From positions 31,599 to 95,598 of the forward strand of contig JAQGJB010000015.1 in the NCBI GenBank assembly GCA_028290825.1: a DNA stretch of 64,000 nucleotides. The letters run 5' to 3'. Source of the stretch: Micavibrio sp. Lineage in GTDB: Bacteria > Pseudomonadota > Alphaproteobacteria > Micavibrionales > Micavibrionaceae. Shown piece after piece: positions 8,754 through 17,044 of this stretch. How positions within the stretch are numbered: position 1 is the stretch's first letter; each line of letters starts with the position of its first letter. Under the pieces are notes generated by a model. The model was not told where the DNA came from, ran no database searches, and was given only the letters and a program-made list of their open reading frames with translations. The position numbers were made by a program, and so were the translations under genes.

Positions 8754-11396
8754 CTTCACCGCCGATTTTTCGCGGATGGCCGCCTGGGCCGCCGCGAGCC
8801 TTGCGATCGGCACGCGGTAGGGTGAACAGGAAACGTAATCAAGCCCCATGCTTTCGCAGAAAGCGATTGAGGCCGGATCGCCGCCGTGTTCGCCGCAGAT
8901 GCCAAGCTTCATGTCCTTGCGCACGGCGCGGCCCTTTTGTCCGGCGATTTGCATCAGCTGGCCCACGCCTTCGGTATCGAGTGTGGCGAACGGGTCGCGG
9001 GCAAAAATTCCCTGACGGATATAATCGGGCATGAACATTCCGGAATCGTCGCGGCTGAGCCCCAGCGTGGTCTGGGTCAGGTCGTTGGTGCCGAAACTGA
9101 AAAACGCGGCACCGCTTTCGGCGATTTTGTCAGCCATCAATGCCGCGCGCGGCAGCTCGATCATAGTGCCGACGCTGTAGATGACATTTTTCCCCTTGGC
9201 CGTTTCGTCGATCAGGTTTTTGAGGATCGTGAATTCGACATCGGTTGCGATCAGCGGGATCATAATTTCAGGTGTGGCCCCCGTTTCCAGCGCCGCATCG
9301 AAAATCGCCCTGGCCTGCATCGCGTAGATTTCCGGGAAGGTAATGCCGAGGCGGCAACCGCGATGGCCAAGCATCGGATTTTGTTCATGCAGTTCACCGA
9401 GACGGCGGCGCACCTGTTCCGAGTCGATCTTCGCCAGATCGGCAAAAGCCTGAATGTCTTCGTCGGATTGCGGCAGGAATTCATGCAACGGCGGATCAAG
9501 CAGGCGGATGGTGACGGGCAGCCCCTTCATGATGGTAAAGAGTTCGGCAAAATCGCTACGCTGGGCCGGGAGGAGTTTATCGAGCGCTTCTTTCCGCGCC
9601 TCCACCGTGCGGGCGAAGATCATTTCGCGCACATGCTGAATCCGGGTGGGTTCGAAAAACATATGTTCGGTGCGGCAGAGGCCGATCCCCTGCGCGCCGA
9701 AACCACGCGCAACTTTGGCATCCAGCGGCGTTTCGGCATTGGCGCGGACTTTCATCCGCGCATGGGCGTCGGCCCAGCCCATGATGGTGGCGAAATCATC
9801 GGAGAGTTGCGGTTTGACGGTTGCCACCTTCCCCAGCATAACCTCCCCCGTGCTGCCATCGATGGTAATCAGATCGCCCTCGCGTATGACATGGTCGCCG
9901 ATGCGCATGACTTTCTGTTCAGAATCGATGTGGATCGACCCGGCCCCGGCGACACAGGCGCGGCCCATGCCGCGCGCGACAACCGCCGCGTGACTGGTCA
10001 TCCCTCCGCGTGTAGTCAGGATACCGGCGGCGGCATGCATGCCGTGAATATCCTCAGGGCTGGTTTCCTTGCGCGAGAGGATGACTTTTGTGCCGTCCTT
10101 TGCACGTTCCTCCGCCTCATCGGCGGTGAAGATGACGATGCCGCTGGCGGCGCCCGGCGATGCGGGCAGGCCCTTGGCCACAATATGTTTGTGCGCACCG
10201 GGGTCGAGGGTCGGGTGCAGTAACTGATCGAGGGCCTGGGGATCGAGGCGAAGTAACGCCTCGTCTTCGCCAATCAGTTTTTCGGCGACCATATCAACGG
10301 CGATTTTCAGGGCGGCGGCAGAGGTGCGTTTCCCGGCACGGGTCTGCAGCATATAAAGTTTGCCGCTTTGCACGGTGAATTCGATGTCCTGCATGTCGCG
10401 GTAGTGTTTTTCGAGTTTCAGGCGGACGTCGCAGAGTTGTTTAAACACATCTGGCATGACCTCCTCCATCGATGGCAGATCGCTGCCTTCCTTGTTGCGG
10501 CCATTCACGGTCAGGGATTGGGGCGTGCGGATGCCGGCCACGACGTCTTCGCCCTGAGCATTGACGAGGTATTCACCGTAGAAATAATTCTCGCCCGTCG
10601 AAGGATCGCGGGTAAAGGCAACGCCTGTTGCACAATCGTCGCCCATATTGCCGAACACCATGGCCTGAACGTTGACGGCCGTGCCCCATTCTTCGGGGAT
10701 ATCATGAATACGGCGATAGGTTATGGCGCGCGGGGTCATCCACGATTTGAAGACCGCGCCGATAGCGCCCCATAATTGTTCCTGGGGGTCCATCGGGAAG
10801 GGTTTTCCCATTTTCTTTTTCACCACAGCCTTATAGGCCGCGACGATGTCGCGCAGATGGACGGCGGAGAGGTCGTTGTCCTGATGGACATCGTTATCCA
10901 GTTTGCTGCGCTCCAGGATATCTTCAAATTCATGATGCGGCACTTCCAGAACGACATCGCCATACATCTGGATGAAACGGCGGTAGGAATCCCAGGCGAA
11001 ACGTTCGTCGCCGGACTGGGCGGCCAGGCCACGCACCGTTTCATCGTTCAGGCCAAGGTTAAGAACGGTATCCATCATGCCCGGCATCGAGGCGCGGGCA
11101 CCGGAACGGACGGAGACGAGCAGCGGGTTCGTGGCATCGCCAAATTTTGCGCCGATAGCCTTTTCGACTTTTGCCAGTCCTTCCGCCACCTGATCTTTCA
11201 GGTCGGCGGGATAGGTATTTTTATTCTGGTAGAACGCCGTGCAGACCTCGGTCGTGACGGTGAAACCCGCCGGGACCGGCAGGCCCAGCGTCGCCATCTC
11301 GGCCAGGTTTGCGCCCTTGCCGCCGAGGAGATTTTTCATGTCGGCGCGTCCATCCGATTTGCCTGCGCCGAAGCTGTATACCCATTGTGCGGCCAT
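8736..11396 (-). CDS. ppdK: pyruvate, phosphate dikinase
   Basis: 886 aa enzyme interconverting pyruvate, ATP and phosphate with PEP, AMP and pyrophosphate. All three family regions are present: the N-terminal nucleotide-binding domain (LGGKGANLAEM, SGARASMPGMMDTVLNLG), the phosphohistidine swivel domain (GGMTSHAAVVARG) and the C-terminal TIM barrel (GTNDLTQTTLGLSRDD, GICGEHGGDP). The ORF track extends upstream to 11507, but the ATG at 11396 has GGGAAAG at good spacing and gives the normal family length, so the extra 37 residues are rejected. It stands alone on the minus strand. Confidence 0.97.
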   Translation of the reverse strand: MAAQWVYSFGAGKSDGRADMKNLLGGKGANLAEMATLGLPVPAGFTVTTEVCTAFYQNKNTYPADLKDQVAEGLAKVEKAIGAKFGDATNPLLVSVRSGARASMPGMMDTVLNLGLNDETVRGLAAQSGDERFAWDSYRRFIQMYGDVVLEVPHHEFEDILERSKLDNDVHQDNDLSAVHLRDIVAAYKAVVKKKMGKPFPMDPQEQLWGAIGAVFKSWMTPRAITYRRIHDIPEEWGTAVNVQAMVFGNMGDDCATGVAFTRDPSTGENYFYGEYLVNAQGEDVVAGIRTPQSLTVNGRNKEGSDLPSMEEVMPDVFKQLCDVRLKLEKHYRDMQDIEFTVQSGKLYMLQTRAGKRTSAAALKIAVDMVAEKLIGEDEALLRLDPQALDQLLHPTLDPGAHKHIVAKGLPASPGAASGIVIFTADEAEERAKDGTKVILSRKETSPEDIHGMHAAAGILTTRGGMTSHAAVVARGMGRACVAGAGSIHIDSEQKVMRIGDHVIREGDLITIDGSTGEVMLGKVATVKPQLSDDFATIMGWADAHARMKVRANAETPLDAKVARGFGAQGIGLCRTEHMFFEPTRIQHVREMIFARTVEARKEALDKLLPAQRSDFAELFTIMKGLPVTIRLLDPPLHEFLPQSDEDIQAFADLAKIDSEQVRRRLGELHEQNPMLGHRGCRLGITFPEIYAMQARAIFDAALETGATPEIMIPLIATDVEFTILKNLIDETAKGKNVIYSVGTMIELPRAALMADKIAESGAAFFSFGTNDLTQTTLGLSRDDSGMFMPDYIRQGIFARDPFATLDTEGVGQLMQIAGQKGRAVRKDMKLGICGEHGGDPASIAFCESMGLDYVSCSPYRVPIARLAAAQAAIREKSAVKKKVAA

Positions 11397-11749
11397 GCTT
11401 TTAACTTTCCCAAATACGGTGTGATGACGCAGAAAGCCTAGCCGATTCTGATGGGCCTGTCTTGCGGAGGCGCGACGGGTGATAGCGGCCTGCGCGCCAG
11501 CGGACAACGAACATTTTCTGCGCGTTGAGATATAAATCGTAAGCCGAGTATGGGATATTATTCCTATATTGTCAAGGTTTATGAGCGTCCACTCAGAGGC
11601 GCATTAATAACGGTATTTATTGCCTGACCTTCGGGAATGCCCTTTTAATATTAGAAAAAAGATGTTTAGATTTAAGCGTATTCATTGACAGGCTTATTTA
11701 GGTTGTGCTTATGTAAACCATAATAAGATAAAACAGGCTGGGAACCTTC
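11397..11749. other. 353-bp intergenic region without a recognised gene
   Basis: Divergent region between ppdK and the gene at 11750. It should hold the ppdK promoter. A sigma70-like promoter for the rightward gene is marked separately. No convincing small ORF, RNA gene or repeat was recognised in the remaining sequence. Confidence 0.6.
11685..11715 (+). promoter_or_regulatory. putative sigma70-like promoter for the 11750 gene
   Basis: A perfect TTGACA at 11685 is followed 17-19 bp later by TTATGT/TATGTA. The start codon is at 11750, leaving a leader of about 30 nt. Only the -35 box is strong. Confidence 0.4.
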
Positions 11750-12370
11750 ATGAAAAAATACATCGGCAAAGGTGTTGCTAACGACTTTTATAATGCGTTG
11801 CAGGACGCCAGGTCTTCTTTCTCTGCGGAAGAGATTCAGGAATATGCTCCTGAAACGATTGAAGAAATGTTCCAGGTTCAGCTTAACGTTAATATCCGCG
11901 CCGCCGCCGAAATGCACAGCAATGCCGGAAATCCTAAGACCGCAACAGTGCTTTTGGACTTCGCCAATTATGATTTCCCCGATTACAGGGAAATTTTCAA
12001 CGTGAAGGATTCCGTTCGCCTCGGCCAGGGGATAGCGAAAATAGTAAAAAGGACGCTGAGCGATATCCGGCACCTGCCTGCGCTGGAGAACGAGGAACCT
12101 TTCGATCCCAATCCATGGCCCGATTATAATGAGATGTTCGGTGCGGCGGAAGCCGCACGTCAGGGCAGTGCGGCGGTGGCAAGCCTGCGGAACCTGCTTG
12201 CCGCCGTTGCCAAAATACCTGTGCCGCAGAATGTGACCGGGGATAAGCAGGCCTGGGCGGAATTCACCAATACACTTGGCCTCAAAAAGCTGGCAGACAG
12301 CAAGTCTACAGAGACTTCACCAGCATCAGACAAAGATCGTCGTCAACCGGATGGACCGCAAATGGCCTGA
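11750..12370 (+). CDS. hypothetical protein
   Basis: 206 aa soluble protein with no signal peptide, no membrane segment and no motif I recognise. It is mostly helical in appearance, with acidic patches (AEEIQEYAPETIEEM near residue 27), a middle segment containing FANYDFPDYREIF, and a low-complexity C-terminus rich in Ser, Thr and Asp. GGGAA lies six bases before the ATG. The 3' end overlaps the convergent GNAT gene by 65 bp, so its last ~20 codons share DNA with the end of that enzyme and may be a late extension. Confidence 0.65.
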   Translation: MKKYIGKGVANDFYNALQDARSSFSAEEIQEYAPETIEEMFQVQLNVNIRAAAEMHSNAGNPKTATVLLDFANYDFPDYREIFNVKDSVRLGQGIAKIVKRTLSDIRHLPALENEEPFDPNPWPDYNEMFGAAEAARQGSAAVASLRNLLAAVAKIPVPQNVTGDKQAWAEFTNTLGLKKLADSKSTETSPASDKDRRQPDGPQMA

Positions 12371-12824
12371 CCGGTTGCCGGTCCCAGGTTATCCCCTGCC
12401 CGTCGGGAATATAGCCCATTCTTGCATAGAGCCTTTGCGCCGCGCCGTAGCTTTGTGTCAGACCGACGGCAAGGCCGATTTCTACACGGCCACGTTCACG
12501 CGCCAGATTTTCACAGGCAGCGACAAGTTTTTTACCCAGACCTTTACGGCGGTGATCCGGAAGGACGTTGAGATCCTGCAGTTCCGGGATTTTGAGACGA
12601 GAGAATAACTGATAGGCCGGTGTCCAGTTCAGGATGACATAGCCGACGGGCACGGCACCGATGAAGCAAAGAACGACGCTGCGTTCCCCGGCGGCAACGC
12701 TCTGGAATAAAAGCTCGGCAAAATCGGTTTCGCTGCGGCTTTGCAGCACAGCCTCCAGCACCGCAATATGGATTTTATCTTCCGGCAAGGCCAGGCGGAT
12801 TGTGATGTCTTCGGATCCGGTCAT
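12306..12824 (-). CDS. GNAT family N-acetyltransferase
   Basis: 172 aa acetyltransferase. The acetyl-CoA motif A is clear (DLNVLPDHRRKGLGKKLV, about residues 90-107), followed by the motif B region AQRLYARMGY. The acceptor substrate is unknown. The ORF track extends to 13190, but that extension runs antisense across the signal peptide of the small exported protein at 12952; the ATG at 12824 starts the conserved fold. The C-terminus overlaps the convergent gene ending at 12370. Confidence 0.85.
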   Translation of the reverse strand: MTGSEDITIRLALPEDKIHIAVLEAVLQSRSETDFAELLFQSVAAGERSVVLCFIGAVPVGYVILNWTPAYQLFSRLKIPELQDLNVLPDHRRKGLGKKLVAACENLARERGRVEIGLAVGLTQSYGAAQRLYARMGYIPDGQGITWDRQPVRPFAVHPVDDDLCLMLVKSL

Positions 12825-12951
12825 GGTGCCACAATACCTTGATTTTGCCTTAAACGAAGCAAATTCTGCCCCAATTCCGCCATCAGCCCGGCAGCTAAAT
12901 AAGGGTGGTTTTGAAACCATAACGCAAACTCTTTTAAGGATAATACCTATT

Positions 12952-13200
12952 ATGAAACTCAAGAATGTTCTGATCCTGTCTGCTGCTGTTGTCGCTCTGG
13001 GCATGGGCTCCGTTTCCGTCAGCAAGGCTTTTGCCGCCGGTGAACCGGCTGTGGCCGCAACCACGGATGTTAAAGTAGATGCGCCGAAAGTAGAAAAAGT
13101 AAAAAAAGCCGCCCACCATAAAAAGCATGCCAAGCATAGCGCCCATAAAGGAATGAAAAAAGAAGTTGCTCCTGCTGAAGTACCGGCCACAAACCAGTAA
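12952..13200 (+). CDS. small exported Lys/His-rich protein
   Basis: 82 aa protein with a signal peptide (LSAAVVALGMGSVSVSKAFA, cleavage near residue 28) and a mature part of about 54 residues rich in Lys, His, Ala and Val, including AAHHKKHAKH. The ORF track begins at 12661, but AAGGA upstream of the ATG at 12952 and the signal peptide fix this start. The His/Lys cluster could bind metal or an acidic polymer; this is speculation. It is followed by a tandem repeat and a strong terminator, so it is a single-gene unit. Confidence 0.72.
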   Translation: MKLKNVLILSAAVVALGMGSVSVSKAFAAGEPAVAATTDVKVDAPKVEKVKKAAHHKKHAKHSAHKGMKKEVAPAEVPATNQ

Positions 13201-13235
13201 ACGACTGAATTCTTTTTAAACGACTGAATTCTTTT
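13198..13235 (+). repeat. 19-bp tandem duplication spanning a stop codon
   Basis: TAAACGACTGAATTCTTTT occurs twice back to back, at 13198-13216 and 13217-13235. The first copy begins with the stop codon of the small exported protein, so the duplication duplicates that stop and the spacer before the terminator. Confidence 0.9.
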
Positions 13236-13267
13236 AAAGGCCGGGTTGATCAGACCCGGCCTTTTTA
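13236..13267 (+). terminator. intrinsic terminator
   Basis: Perfect 11-bp stem AAAGGCCGGGT/ACCCGGCCTTT with a 7-nt loop and a U-rich tail. It ends the transcript of the 82 aa exported protein. Confidence 0.92.
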
Positions 13268-13375
13268 TTAAAAACCTGCTGGAAAAAAAGTTCCAATAAA
13301 GATTTTGATTTTGGGACTAATAGTTACGGCGTCAGCGCCCTAGCTAGATGTCGGACGAAAACTTTTCAGGAGATT

Positions 13376-13837
13376 ATGATGTTAACCAGAACACTTTTAA
13401 CGACCGCTGCCGTGCTGACACTCGGCTTTGCCGGATCTGCGCAGGCTGCGGGCCTGTTGTCATCTACAGGTGTATCGGTGAATACGCCGGTTGCGAATGT
13501 CGGCGCTAACACCAATGTTAATACAGGCGTCAACGCACGCGAATATCAGGGCCGGACGTCGGCTGGTGTTAATGCCGACGGTTCGCTGGATAGCCGCACG
13601 ACGGAAAGAAGCGCGACGCGGGACATGGACGGTACAGTCACCACACGCAACCGCATCCGTGAAAGCCACTCCGCCGGCACTTCGGCCAATACGCAGGCCG
13701 ATATCAACACAGACAGCAATGTCTACAGCGAAACCAGCGTGCGGAACGAGCGTATGCGGGAAGATATGGACAACAATACCAATGTTCATGCCGGGGCGAA
13801 CGTTGCAACCGGTTCGTCTTTCAGCCTGAACCAGTAA
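13376..13837 (+). CDS. exported hypothetical protein, Asn/Thr/Ser-rich
   Basis: 153 aa protein with a signal peptide (cleavage near residue 24, AQA). The mature chain is low in hydrophobicity and rich in Asn, Thr, Ala and Val, with loosely repeated NxxVNxxxxAN-type segments (NTPVANVGANTNVNTGVNA). No domain is recognised; it may be a disordered or beta-repeat envelope protein. AGGAG precedes two adjacent ATG codons (13376 and 13379), either of which could be used. It is monocistronic, followed by a terminator. Confidence 0.7.
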   Translation: MMLTRTLLTTAAVLTLGFAGSAQAAGLLSSTGVSVNTPVANVGANTNVNTGVNAREYQGRTSAGVNADGSLDSRTTERSATRDMDGTVTTRNRIRESHSAGTSANTQADINTDSNVYSETSVRNERMREDMDNNTNVHAGANVATGSSFSLNQ

Positions 13838-13860
13838 ACGCTCTTTCTTTACAGAATGCG

Positions 13861-13892
13861 AAAGCCGGGTTATATCTTAACCCGGCTTTTTC
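13861..13892 (+). terminator. intrinsic terminator
   Basis: AAAGCCGGGTT/AACCCGGCTTT stem (11 bp) with a 7-nt loop and T tract, between the exported protein gene and glycyl-tRNA synthetase. It lies inside the ORF-track extension of the synthetase, which argues against that upstream start. Confidence 0.92.
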
Positions 13893-13912
13893 ATTGTAAC
13901 CGAGGATCATTT

Positions 13913-15499
13913 ATGTCGACCGCTGCCCAGGAAAAATCACCCGAAAAATCATTGCCCGAAACCGCACCTGCCAAGGATATGAAGGATATCGTCGCCCTGT
14001 GCAAACGCCGCGGCTTTATTTTTGCGGCATCGGATATTTACGGCGGCATTAACGGGTTCTGGGATTACGGGCCGCTTGGGGTCGAACTGAAAAACAATTT
14101 GCGCGATCTGTGGTGGAAATCCATGGTGCTATGCCCGCCGCTGGGGCCGAAGGGCACGGCGTATGAAGGGCAGCCGGTTGATATCGTCGGCCTGGATTCA
14201 TCGATCATCCAGAATCCGAAAGCGTGGGAGGCCTCGGGCCATGTCGGCGGTTTCTCCGACCCGATGGTGGATGACCGCGAGACGAAACTGCGTTACCGCG
14301 CCGATCACCTGGTCGCCTATTCCTGGAACAAGGGCAACGCAGAAAAACCGGTTTACATCGCCCTGCAGGACGGGATGGAGGATGAAGACAAGATCAAGCG
14401 TCTGAAGAAGCTCGGCTTCAGCCAGGAATTGAGCGAGTACACCAGGACGCCGTTTACCGATCCTTCCATTCTCGCCAACCTTGATAAAGTCATCGGACCG
14501 GATGCGAAAGAGGCCGGAACGCTGACGGAGCCGAAACAATTCAACCTGATGTTTCACACCTTCATCGGCGCGACCGGCGGGGAAGAGAACAAGGCGTATC
14601 TGCGCCCCGAAACAGCGCAGGGGATTTTTCTCAATTTCAAAAATGTCGTCGATTCAAGCCGTGTGCGCGTACCGTTCGGGATTGCGCAAATCGGCAAAGC
14701 CTTCCGCAACGAGGTCAACCCGCGCAATTTCATCTTCCGTTCCCGTGAATTCGAGCAGATGGAAATGGAATGGTTCTGCCATCCCGATGAAGCAAAAATC
14801 TGGCGTGATTTCTGGTTTGAGGAACGTTCGAAATTCTGGAAGGCGATCGGCCTGCGTTCCGATAATCTGCGCATGCGCCAGCACGATCAGGACGAACTTT
14901 CCCACTATGCCAAGGCGGGTCTCGGGACGGCGGATATTGAATACCGCTTCCCATTCACCGCGCCGGATTTTGGCGAACTGGAAGGCATCGCCCACCGCTG
15001 CGATTTCGACCTGACGCAGCATCAGGCGCATTCCAAAGTGAAACTGGAATACCTCGACCCGGTTACTCAGCAGAAATTCATGCCGCATGTGATTGAACCG
15101 GCGGCAGGTCTGACGCGCGGCGTTCTGGCGATGATTACCGAAGCGTTTACGATCGATCCGAACCGTCCATCGGGGGTCTATCTCGACTTCCACCCGGCCC
15201 TCGCGCCGAAGAAAGCCGCGATCCTGCCACTGACCGCGAAGGACGAGCACCCGGTGATTGCCACAAAACTCTACATGGAACTGCGCAACGACTTCGCCGT
15301 CGATCTGGACATCAAACAGAACATCGGCAAACGTTACGCGCGCCAGGACGAGATCGGCACGCCGTATTGCTTTACCATCGACGACCAGACCGTCGCCGAT
15401 CAGACCGTAACGGTGCGTGAGCGGAATACGATGAAGCAGGAACGGATCGGGCTGGATCATGTCGCTGAATATCTGCGAAAGAATATCAAGGCGATTTAA
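13913..15499 (+). CDS. glycyl-tRNA synthetase, homodimeric (single-chain) type
   Basis: 528 aa class IIa enzyme charging tRNA-Gly. It is the single-chain alpha2 form: N-terminal GGINGFWDYGPLGVELKNN (motif 1 region), motif 2 FRNEVNPRNFIFRSREFEQMEME, motif 3 around GLTRGVLAMITEAF, and a C-terminal anticodon-binding domain (APKKAAILPLT...). The ATG at 13913 has CGAGGA six bases upstream; the ORF-track start at 13856 would read through the preceding terminator. The neighbourhood (ppdK, S49 peptidase, methyltransferase, polyprenyl synthase) is one where alphaproteobacteria, as I recall, usually carry the two-subunit glyQ/glyS. Confidence 0.95.
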   Translation: MSTAAQEKSPEKSLPETAPAKDMKDIVALCKRRGFIFAASDIYGGINGFWDYGPLGVELKNNLRDLWWKSMVLCPPLGPKGTAYEGQPVDIVGLDSSIIQNPKAWEASGHVGGFSDPMVDDRETKLRYRADHLVAYSWNKGNAEKPVYIALQDGMEDEDKIKRLKKLGFSQELSEYTRTPFTDPSILANLDKVIGPDAKEAGTLTEPKQFNLMFHTFIGATGGEENKAYLRPETAQGIFLNFKNVVDSSRVRVPFGIAQIGKAFRNEVNPRNFIFRSREFEQMEMEWFCHPDEAKIWRDFWFEERSKFWKAIGLRSDNLRMRQHDQDELSHYAKAGLGTADIEYRFPFTAPDFGELEGIAHRCDFDLTQHQAHSKVKLEYLDPVTQQKFMPHVIEPAAGLTRGVLAMITEAFTIDPNRPSGVYLDFHPALAPKKAAILPLTAKDEHPVIATKLYMELRNDFAVDLDIKQNIGKRYARQDEIGTPYCFTIDDQTVADQTVTVRERNTMKQERIGLDHVAEYLRKNIKAI

Positions 15500-15502
15500 G
15501 GA

Positions 15503-15538
15503 TTAAGAAAAAGGAGCCGGAAGGCTCCTTTTTCTTAA
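15503..15538. terminator. bidirectional intrinsic terminator
   Basis: Perfect 16-bp stem TTAAGAAAAAGGAGCC/GGCTCCTTTTTCTTAA with a GGAA loop. It separates the convergent glycyl-tRNA synthetase and S49 peptidase genes and has a T run in both directions; it overlaps the peptidase stop. Confidence 0.95.
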
Positions 15539-16416
15539 AGCCCGAACCGGCTCCAGAAACTGCGGTCTTCCACGGCAGCCATTAAGTCATCCGCCCAGTT
15601 TTCAATTTTCAGGCCGCGCGGCAGGAAGGGGAAGAGTTTTTTGTCGGGAGAGAGTTCGACGAGGCGGACATCCTGGCCGTATTTTTCCCTGAGGACGGAG
15701 GCACAGTCGCCGATGGCGTCGATTAATCCCATGTCGAGCGCGACACTGCCCAGCCAGAAGCGGCCTTCGAACAGTTCGTCGTCCCGGCCGTTCAGTTTGC
15801 TGCCGCGGCGGCTTTTCACCCAGTCAATGAAGTGACGGTGCATGTCGTGCTGGATATCTTTCAGGCGGGCGACGTCTTCCGGCTTTTCCGGGAGGAACGG
15901 GTCGAGCATGGATTTTTCACGGCCGGAGGTATGCAGGCGGCGTTTGATGCCGTGTTTATCGATAAAATCCTCAAACCCGAACCCGGCGGAGATGACGCCG
16001 ATGGAGCCGACGATGGAGGTTTCCTGGGCATAGATCTGGTCCGCCGCGCAGGCGAGCCAGTAGCCGCCGGAAGCCGCAACATCTTCGACAAAGGCGATCA
16101 CGGAAATCTGCTTTTCATCGGCAAGGCGGCGGATCATGCCGCCGATCAGTTGCGATTGAGCCGGTGCGCCGCCGGGGGAATTGATGATCAGGGCGATGGC
16201 CGGAGCCTTTTCCATGGCAAAAGCCTTGTCGATCAGTTTACCGACTTTGGCATGCGATATGCCGCCGCGTTTCATGGTCGAATCCGCGATAACACCAGCG
16301 AGACGGATCACCGGAATTTTTGGGCCGCGTTTGAAGAACCTGCCGACCAGCGGCAGGGTTTCAAGCTTCTTCCAGTTGAAGGGGGATTCGTCGAGGTCTT
16401 TGAAGGGATCTGTCAT
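15535..16416 (-). CDS. S49 family serine peptidase (SppA/SohB-like)
   Basis: 293 aa Ser/Lys-dyad protease. The nucleophile Ser lies in DVAASGGYW (about residue 115) and the probable general base Lys in GREKSMLDPF (about residue 168), matching the SppA pattern. ALIINSPGG marks the crotonase-like fold. Only a weakly hydrophobic N-terminal stretch is visible, so membrane attachment is uncertain. SppA-type enzymes degrade cleaved signal peptides or membrane-protein fragments. Convergent with the glycyl-tRNA synthetase gene. Confidence 0.92.
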   Translation of the reverse strand: MTDPFKDLDESPFNWKKLETLPLVGRFFKRGPKIPVIRLAGVIADSTMKRGGISHAKVGKLIDKAFAMEKAPAIALIINSPGGAPAQSQLIGGMIRRLADEKQISVIAFVEDVAASGGYWLACAADQIYAQETSIVGSIGVISAGFGFEDFIDKHGIKRRLHTSGREKSMLDPFLPEKPEDVARLKDIQHDMHRHFIDWVKSRRGSKLNGRDDELFEGRFWLGSVALDMGLIDAIGDCASVLREKYGQDVRLVELSPDKKLFPFLPRGLKIENWADDLMAAVEDRSFWSRFGL

Positions 16417-16642
16417 GGAGAGAAATATATACCGGGCTGCCCGTTTAGCCAGATGAAATCACCATGTCGAAGCGGTGACAGATGACGAAAGGTCGAAAAA
16501 AATATGTCTGAACATTCTGGAAACTGCCTTTAATTGTGGCGGAAAGACCTTATTTCCAGGCCGGGGGATGGACGCGGGGCGTGCGTATTTAATGGTAAGA
16601 ACGGCGCGACAATGTCGTTCATCATCACTGAGGAGAAAGATT

Positions 16643-16978
16643 ATGAAACGCACACTTAAATCAGCTCTGGCATCCCGTGCGGTAGCTTCCCTGGTTCTGG
16701 CCGGCGCCGTATTTGCCATTCTGGCCGGTTCGTCGCATGAAGCGAAAGCGGATACGAAAATTTACTTCGGCTTTGGCAACCCTGCCCCGGTTGTCTATAC
16801 ACAGCCCCGCGTGATTTACAACCAGCCACGCCCGGTTTATTACCGCCCGGCACCGGTCTATTACACGCCGGTCCAGCAGGTGGTTTACCGCCCCTCCTGG
16901 GACAATAACCACGGATGGGACAGAAACCGTTATGACCATCATGGCCGGGGTCATGGCAACGACCATGGTCACCGTTAA
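16643..16978 (+). CDS. exported Tyr/Pro-rich, His-tailed protein
   Basis: 111 aa protein with a signal peptide (cleavage near AKA-D, residue 36), a Tyr/Pro/Val/Gln-rich middle built from degenerate short repeats (YNQPRPVYYRPAPVYY), and a His/Gly/Asp-rich tail (HHGRGHGNDHGH). GAGGAG-like ribosome site precedes the ATG at 16643; the ORF-track start at 16475 lacks support. No function is known; such proteins are probably envelope-associated, and the His tail suggests metal binding. Confidence 0.75.
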   Translation: MKRTLKSALASRAVASLVLAGAVFAILAGSSHEAKADTKIYFGFGNPAPVVYTQPRVIYNQPRPVYYRPAPVYYTPVQQVVYRPSWDNNHGWDRNRYDHHGRGHGNDHGHR

Positions 16979-17015
16979 GAAATTCCCTGACCAAGGTAAG
17001 CTATGAAATATGCAC

Positions 17016-17038
17016 GGCCCTCCCCCACGGGAGGGGCC
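17016..17038. repeat. GC-rich inverted repeat between convergent genes
   Basis: GGCCCTCCC and GGGAGGGGCC form a hairpin with a short CCAC loop, between the exported Tyr/Pro-rich gene and the convergent methyltransferase. It lacks a T tract. It may act as a weak terminator or be a small relative of the GC-rich palindrome at 55799. Confidence 0.6.
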
Positions 17039-17044
17039 GAAGCC

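Noticed and set aside
8886-10223. 445 aa plus-strand ORF opposite ppdK
   Set aside because: Shadow of ppdK, whose catalytic motifs are all on the minus strand.
11397-11507. N-terminal extension of ppdK in the ORF track
   Set aside because: The start at 11396 has a ribosome site and gives normal family length.
12825-13190. N-terminal extension of the GNAT ORF
   Set aside because: Runs antisense over the signal peptide and mature part of the 82 aa exported protein, and the GNAT fold starts at 12824.
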